A stretch of DNA of 64,000 bases from Sebastes aleutianus. Lineage: Eukaryota; Chordata; Actinopteri; Perciformes; Sebastidae. Made by a program: the position numbers and the translations under genes. This document shows positions 50,701 to 59,600 of the stretch, one piece after another (position 1 is the first letter of the stretch; every line of letters starts with the position of its first letter). Under the pieces are notes generated by a model. It did not search any database, was not told the origin of the DNA, and saw only the letters and a list, made by a program, of their open reading frames with translations. The stretch spans positions 14,196,444 through 14,260,443 of the forward strand of contig CAKAKS010000038.1 in the NCBI GenBank assembly GCA_916700875.1. Direction: 5' to 3'.

Positions 50701-53700
50701 GCAAACTCACTCTACTAATCAGTCAGCTTCACAGGTTTTTACGTAGAAAAATAATGTTTTAGAAATGTTTATCTCTTTGCAACCTCTCTGGGTTATCACT
50801 ATCACACATGCCCCAAGCAAACGTTTAACCATGACTAGCTTTAAATTCACAAAATCAGCCTGAAAATTAAGAAAATCTGAAACGATTGCATGAGAGTCTA
50901 CGGAGCAAGAGACTGATAGTTGCCGAACCTTGGTCAGAGCTGATATTTTGATGTCTGATAATTATGTCCCTGTTTTGTCTCCAGACAGGGCCCGCTGAAG
51001 CCAGAGGTTTTGTCCATCCAGTGGTCAGGTCGTCGCTCCCATCGGAGGCTCCAGAGGAACAGCAGCCTCTCTCCCAACAACCCTCTCCTCAGTCTCGTCA
51101 ATTCAGGTGGGTTCATATGTTCTGCTGTCTAATGCTGAGTTTGTATAAATAACCAGTGCATCCTGTTGTGTTTCATAATGTAGCGCTCCACTTTTCTTGA
51201 GTTACGTGGTCTCATAGATGCCAGCGGCAAAAAAAGCTGCTCGACCAGAGTCGGTGTGTCTCCACGGGAAGAGGGGAGGGAGGTCGTGTAGGTGTGTGAG
51301 AGAGACTGGAGTGAGAGACAGCGAGAGATTGAAGTGTATGCTCCCGTGTGTCGATCCAAAGCCAGTGAACGCTCTGGCACTTTGCCGGTGCTCTTTTGGA
51401 GGTGTGCAGGTTGGGGAGATGTAAGGCCTCAATCTCAGTTGACCGTGTGCTGTGAGTGTGAATACACTTTCATCTTGAGTCAAAGAATAACTCCCTTCAT
51501 GATATACATCACACACCAGCAGCTACAGTTAGATAATCAGCCAAGCGCTCCCTGGTTTGTGATGCACAAGTGCACCGGCCTGCCGCTTGTTTGTTGATGC
51601 TGGTTTGACTTGTGATGCATTGAGTCGTTTGCAGGCTTACACTCTCTCTCTCGCTCATGCAGGGCTGCACACAGTACACATACTTCTTCAATATTGGGCA
51701 GTGCGAAAAGCATTAAACCTGAATGAATACAGAAATGATTGCAAATGGAGTACATTTTTTGAATTTTATTCTTACTGATCCGATTACGACTTTTCTAGAG
51801 AGATATGTAGGGTAACTCTGATTAACTCAATGTTATTTATCTTGGGTCACAATATATATATTCCTCCCGAGGTCACAATTCTCCCGTATTTCTCCCGATT
51901 TATGGCAAATTTTCACACTTTTTTTTCCTTTTTGTTATCTTCTCATTCTGTTTCTGGAACTGAACAGTGTGTATAATCCCTACTGTTTCCACCCGGACGA
52001 CAATAGAGCTACTGTGAAGGCAATTTCTGTTAAATAAGGACTCAAGAACAAGAGAGTGTCCTTTTGAGTTTTATCACACACTTGCAAGTGGGCACACAAC
52101 CATCAACATTGGATGTTCAAGGCTGAGGGCACCGAGTCTCTCTTTTTAGAGATCCTCCTCCCTCTCACTCAGCGCCGGCTCTCCTCAAGGCTGTGTGCCG
52201 ATCCCGCTCCTCTATGCACTCTACACCCATGACTGCACTCCATCCCAACCCCTCAAACACGGTCATCAAATTCACAGACGATACCACCGTGGTCGGGCTC
52301 ATCTTGAAAGGTGACAAGACGGCCTACAGAGACGAGGTCCAGCGACTGACGGCATGGTGTGCAGACAATAACCTGGCTCTCAATACAGCAAAAACAATGG
52401 AAATCATCATTGACTTCAGAAGACACAGGGCGGACCCTGCCCCACTCCACATCCACGGAGACTGCATGGAAAGGGTCCCGACCTTCAAGTTCTTGGGCAT
52501 CCACATCACGGAGGAGCTCTCCTGGTCCACTAACAAACTGGGACAAAAGCTGTTGGTGGCCTTCTATCGCTCTGCCATCGAGGGCATACTGGCGTATGGC
52601 ATCACAGTGTGACACCCCGGGTGCTCAGCTGTGGACAAGAGAGCTCTCCAGAGGGTCATAAACTCAGCCCAGAAGATTGTTGGCTGCCCTCTGCCCTCCC
52701 TGGAGGACATTTCCAGTTCCCGCTGCCTCAACAGAGCCAAAAATATTATCAAGGACTCCTCCCACCCAGCACATCACCTATTTAACCTGTTGCCCTCTGG
52801 CAGGCGCTACAGGTCCATCAGAGCTCGCACCACCAGACAGATAACAGTTTCTTTCCCTGGGCTACAAGAACTCTAAACACTGTCAAACAGTAAACACCGC
52901 AAACTTGTGCAATAATTATTTTTTTAGTGAAATAGCTACACTATTTATACACAGTTTCTATTCTAGCAGTATTTATACCTTTGCATACAATCGTACATCT
53001 CACAGTCTTCTCTGTCTGACACTTCTGTCCATTTAAGGTACCATCATCAAATAAGCACTACATGTTTCTTGACCCAGAATACAACACATAAACTGAAATA
53101 GACTTCAAGGGCAATGAGAGACACCTGTCAGGGCCTTAGGAATGGCTGCATGTTTGTATTTTTCCAGCACATTTCCTCCCTTTGAGCATTCAATGCTCAC
53201 ATCAAAATGGAAAATACATGCATGTAAGTCAACATCAATTCTAACTGCTCCACAGCTACACCAACTGTCGCTTCCCGGCGGAAGAGAGCAGTCTATGCTC
53301 GTGACACAGCGCAGTTTGAGCTCATGTTTAAGCTTCGCTCGCCACAGCGTGCAGCGCCCAAAGTTGGGTTTTGCTCGATGCAGCGAAGAGCCGCCATGGC
53401 GCGGCGCAAGCCACTGGAAATAAAGGGTTTCAGAGCGCAAACATAATGATAAGACCAATGAACTTTATCATCAGATTCACTTCTTCACCACATTTCACCA
53501 CAGCAGTTGTTCCTGTTATTTCTATTTCCAGCCTGGTTGTTGTATGTATTTAACTATTGTTTGCACACAGTCAGTTTTCCATTATGACACCAGCCGTGGT
53601 TGCTGGGAGATTTGTGACAGCTGCAGAGCCTCCATAAACTTCGATTACAGGCCTCAAAGCTTTTTATTGATTGTCGTGTTTGTGCGTTGCATTACATGAA

Positions 53701-56599
53701 AGGAAACCTTGCAATGCCTTCTGGGACACCGCCACTATTTTAGAGGAATTCAGCTCAAATAATCAACGGAAGAAAATGTGTTTAAAATACAGTCGATGTA
53801 TACAGCAGCACCTTTCATATCTTCATCTTTGTTGTTTACTCTTCATCTTGTCTGTGTCTCCAGGTGGTTATGATGAAGACGGCCAGTGGATAATCCAGGT
53901 CAACAGACTGCAGAGGCTCATCGACCGTCTAGAAAAAAAGGTGTCTTCCTTTCTTTCAACCCTTTTCCGTTCTCTCCTCTCCTTCCTGCCTCCTTCTTCT
54001 TCTCTTCTTCTTGCTTCTGTTATTTTCATCTTCGTCTGTCTCCTCTCACCATCTCGGCCATCTGGTCTTTGCATCGTTTTTTTCAAATTAACCACAAATT
54101 ATGGCAAGTTGACTCAACAAATTAACTCAACCCAACAACACCCGCCCACGAACGAACACACACACATATGTAGCCTATAAGGGAAATATCGGCGGCACAC
54201 AAACTCTCAGAGCTCTCTGTGTGTGTTGGATCCTTTATTGATTATGCACACATAAATGGTAAATCAGGGGTTCCCAAAGTAGGGGTTGGGATCCCACAAG
54301 GGACTCAAATTTAAATCTGAGGGTCTGTGAGATTATTACTGTAATGAAAGGAAAGTGTTAAAAAAAACACATTTCTACTACACAAAGAAAGTAATGTTTA
54401 CTTTTTTATCCTGTCTTCTAATCTTTATTTTTTTCTTGTTGTACTTCTTTATTATTATTCATTATTAGATGTTTTCATATAGCAAAAAATTCCACTATGT
54501 CAAAAGCAATTGAAAAGGGTTGTTTAAAGGCTAACAAACCAAAAAGTTGTCGATGAAAGTTAAAAAAAAAACAATAAGTCTGTAAAGCAGCTAATCGTTG
54601 TTTTATATTAAAGAGGACTTATTATGCCTTTGTGCTTTTTCCCTTTCCTTTAGTGTGTTATATAGTTTTTGGTGCATGTAAAAGGTCTGCAGAGTTATAA
54701 AGCCCAAAGTCCACACCAAAGGGAGTTACTCTCCCCGACAGAAACACTGCTCCTGCACTGCCTGAAACACCTTGCTTGAAGTCCCGCCTTTTTCCGTAAC
54801 GTTGTGATGTCACCAAGTAACATATTTGCATAATACCTGCCTAGCGGCTAGTTTGGCTCGCCCTCAGACAAAGCTAGTTAGAGTGTAATAAAGTGTTTTT
54901 TGAACAATAAAGTATGTAATGTTCTAACCCAAAATACAAGTATGCACCTGAAAATAAGCATAATAGGTCCTCTTTAAAATATGGATCGCATTTCTGCTGC
55001 CCTTAATTGTGCAAAATGTTCAGAAGCATGTGTTGTTGAACACACAGCAACTCACAGTCAGGGCATCATGTCATTGTATATTTGTTCTGCAGGAGATCCG
55101 TCTGGAGCCCGTTGAAGAGGAGGTGTTGGAGAGCAAATCGGTGCGTTTTCTGACTTTTCTATACTGTTTGTTCTGCGGGGACCACTGTGTTCTCACATGG
55201 TGGAGTTTAACTGAAAGATAATAACCACTCAGCGGTTGTCATAGCAACAGCACTTGACAGAAACTTGACAGAAACGTATTCCCTTCTTCCTTTGCTCCAT
55301 CTGTCTTTATCTTTACTCTCTCTGTTAAAGGCTCAATATTAGACTTGGAGGCACGATGGGGGGTCTGTTCTAAATTATATATTTACAGTATAAACAAATA
55401 ATAATGTGTGTAAACCTACTGAAATGACTCATTGTGCTTGTGTACAGTGTGTATGTGTTTTTGCATCCACAGTGTGCAAGTGTTTATGTGCATGTCATCA
55501 TCCCCGGTTTAACCTCAGCGTCCACATGCCAAAGCAAAGAGAGACTATTATTTCTGCCCGAGCTTCATGTCACTCATTTCACGGCTGAAAGACTCTCTAT
55601 AGCTGACGACACAGCAGACCAACACAAACACTCGCAGGAGGATTTCTCTTCAGTATGAGTGTCTGCATCATGGACACATGAAGAGGAAGAAGGACATTTA
55701 TAGTAGAAGGGAGCAGGGCTGCCTTAAGGCCATATAGGCTGTTGCCTATAGGCGCCAACTTCTGGGGGGCGCTGGTCAATAAAGAACAATAGCGCACACA
55801 ATGTCCTAAGCACAAAACTGTTTGCTTTTCCTAATCAGCCGAACCTGAGGTAACTGGCATGTGGCTTATATGAGCTACCTGAAGCCAGCCTCTGCCTACA
55901 CCTTACACCCCCTGGTGATGGAGGCACCTTACAAAATAAAATACCACAAATAAAATACATGGCTCCTACAAACATCATTTTTCAGCCACTGCATCTTCTT
56001 ACACAAAAGCAGGAAAACTGCTCATTTCAAATGTGAAATGTGAATTTCTAGAACTGCAACCAACAATTATTTTTCATTCACTGATTAATCTGATTTCTTG
56101 ATTCATTTCTAATAGTTTTGTCTATAAAATGTAAGAAATGACGAGATTTAGATCTTCAAATCTCTAATTTTTTTCCAGCCACCAGTCCAAAAACCAAACA
56201 GATTCAGTTTGATGTGTGAAAAAGAGAAAATATCCATAAAAAAAAGAGAAGAAAAGGAGAGAAAAGTTCATATTGAATCATTAATCTCACATGAAATCCA
56301 TAGTTACTGTAGTATTACAAGATGTATACCAGACATATCATATCACAGCAGCACAAAGAAACCACGCATATGAATATTACATGTAGCTGTCATGTCTCAG
56401 CGTGCAGACATGTGGGTGAATTAATCAATATGTAATTGGTGTTTGTCACTGGGAATAAATGTACTGCTGAGAGAAGGACTGTGTGTGTGTTGGTGTGTGT
56501 GTTTGCATGCATCTAAGAATGTGTGTGTCCCCTATTGTGTGTGTGAGTGTGTTTCTCCCAAATTAGCCACTGAGAGAAAGTCCTGAGGCGTTTTATCAG

Positions 56600-56633
<34 letters not shown>

Positions 56634-59600
56634 CATTATTAACACACACACACTTTAGGCCAACGGGCAGACCATTCACTTCCTGTTCCCATCAGCGCCT
56701 CTGCCTCTGTCAGCCACAGGAAATGATTAGCAGGCTTTCTATTGCCATGATTATGGCAGGTCGTCCTGTTTTTTGTTCCTGCCGTTCACACCTTTGTGCA
56801 ACAACATTCAGATGCTTTATTTTTTATTTTTTATTTTTTAACAGCTAAATGTTCCAGTGTTCACCTCACAGTTCTGCATCAGTTCTCTGTTAACTCACTG
56901 AGCCGACGTGAAACCCTGCCAGAAGATTTCTGAACGTCCTCCAGCTCCGTCAGACTCTCTCTCTCTCTCCGTCTCTCCACCAGAAGCAAATCCTGACCTT
57001 CTGACTTTGTCTTCACAGCACATCCTGATCGTCCAGCGGCAGCTCTCGGTGCTGGAGGAGGAGCTGGAGGAGTTTCGCTTGGCTCTCAGGCAGTACATGG
57101 ACTCTGCCTGCGCCCAGACTGGATGTCTACAGTCAGTTTATTTACTCTTTGTTAACTATGTGTCAGGGATTTAGGCTACTGCATGATATTTGTGTCATTT
57201 CTAGCTTTTAACATTTTTGCTCTTGTGGTACCACAAGAGGGAGGGCGTTCATATGGACTCTTCTCGTGAACACGGTAAACACGACCCCATTTGAAGGCAC
57301 CAAAACCACGGTGTTAACCGTTAACCAACCCGTCAGTCCACTCAGCTGCCGGGAAACAAGACACGGGAAACCTCTGTTGGTCTGGAGGAACTGCAGCATT
57401 TATTTCTGCACAAACTTCCACTGAACATTCACTTGATATTCTCAAAGCTCCACTCGCTCACTTGTTCGCTCACACATATTCGTCGCCGCTCTCTCTCTCT
57501 TGCTTCACCACTCACTTCCCACGTACACACACACTGTACACACTGGCTGTGCTGCAAATGACCTACACTACTCTTACAACAGCTATAGAGAGGGCCATTT
57601 GCGTTTTCACGTCGGCCACCGTAGTTCCCCTGCATGCTTGGCACATGGGATTGAGTTGCAATCTGCAACCTCACTGCTAGATGCTGCCAGATGTTACACA
57701 ATGTACCTTTAAATGGACCTACACGTTACAACGATTTTGTCACATGTACTGATCCTAAGGTCATGAATGAACTTATTCAGACTTATTCAATAGCGTGAGT
57801 GAGTGAGATTCAAATATTGATGATCAGTTGTCAAATGTATGTGAGAATCATCATAGTCTTAAGCATTATTGTGCTTTATTTTATTTTATTTCTGAGAACA
57901 AAGATAGAAGGAATGTCCCTTTAACTACCAAGATGTCTGTAATCTTTAAGGAATTGTTTTATTTACAGAAACAACACATTCAACTTACTGTATCTGCAGC
58001 ATCTTGTTCAGGAAAATGGCATTTTCTGTGCCATTTTCTTTTTTTTCTGTGCCTCAAATCTGCGTGGAATTACATAATCCCTTCTGTAGCTCAGAGCTTT
58101 GAGCGGCTTTTTAATATGAATTACATCACAAATCTGGAGTGCCGAGTCTCTAAATGGTTCATTTCTATCATAATCTCACTGAGAATTCTTCATGAGATTA
58201 AGAGCAACTTTGAATAAATCATGAAACTTTAAAATAGAAACGTCAGTGAAATGGCTGTAAGAATTTTTGGCATTTGACATTTACATGCTTTGTCACAAAC
58301 CATTTCCCTAAATACTCAGTCATGTTTGCTCATTTTCAAGTTAAAATGAGACTAAAACCACTGACATTAAAACACCATATGATCATAATTTGAGGATGAA
58401 GCCACATAAATATGTTATTTGGTGGATTCACAGTTGGAGTGCAGGAAACAATCAGAGAGGCTTGTATGTGCTGAGGGACACGATGTAGCACACTAATTAG
58501 TGATTGCATGACATGCTCTCTCCTGTTTTTGCATTTGGCAGCATCGCAGTTCAGCGGCTGGCGAATGAATCACGCTTCATTCTCTATGAATTCTGGGAGC
58601 ACAACAACGTGTGGAAGAAGTAAGTATTCGCCTGCACCATATGCATCGTGACTAATGCACCGTGGGCTTAAATAAACCCCAAATTATGTTCCTCTCACAG
58701 CTTGAACTCACTGAGTTCACAGTGTTTAGTGATGTACTCGCTGAGGCTTTAATGAAACTGATGAGGAAAACAAGAGTGTCACTACAACAGTGGGAGGTGA
58801 GATACAAAGAGGAATTAATGGTAATGAGACTTAATACTGTGGTCAGAATTCATCTGGTTTAAGTCTTAATGACTTACATTCATGTCTGAGCATTGTTAAT
58901 TAGTCTAGTCCAGTGGTTCCCAACCTTTACCCCTTTTCTATCATTTAGTAAACTGACGGCCCCTGACTAAGTGACATATTTTATGTATATTTCATTATAT
59001 TCAATGCATAACAATAGCAGTACAGAACACCTGGTAAACTGTACTATTAACCCAAATAGTGACCACAATAACTACAGGACGTTTGTGTAAAACGAGTGAT
59101 TTGGATGAGCTTTAAGCAAATTATTTCCTGTGAAAATTTCATCAAAGATGAGTTCCTGTTATTTTAGGAACTTTTAATACAATTCTTTGTCTGTATTATT
59201 TATTTTTTTCACAATCATACATACTTAATAGGTATTTTTTTGACAATTCATTTTCTTCTCCCTGACACTTCGTCATTTTTCTTTTAGCTCTTTGGTTGTT
59301 TTTACTGCGGACGAGGCTGTTTAGCAGAGAGGGAAGGCTCTTGTGTTCAGGTCTTCACCGCGCCCTTATCCTGTTTTTATTTTAAATAATAATCCAAACT
59401 TTAAAAATAACAATTTAATTTAGTTCTCTTCACAGAAATGAATAAAATGCTGAGATATACACCGATCAGCCGTAACATTAAGACCACTGAGAGGTGAAGT
59501 AAATTCGTAAATTCGTAAATTTCTGCACAGAAGGGCCACTATTAGTCAAAAATAGGATCTATAGATATTTTCCTCTTTTTAGACTTTCTCCAGTTTTAAA

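Noticed and set aside
53265..53430. GC-rich patch as a possible CpG-island promoter within necab1
   Set aside because: Short, without promoter motifs beyond base composition, and inside an intron already rich in retroelement debris; likely a repeat fragment.
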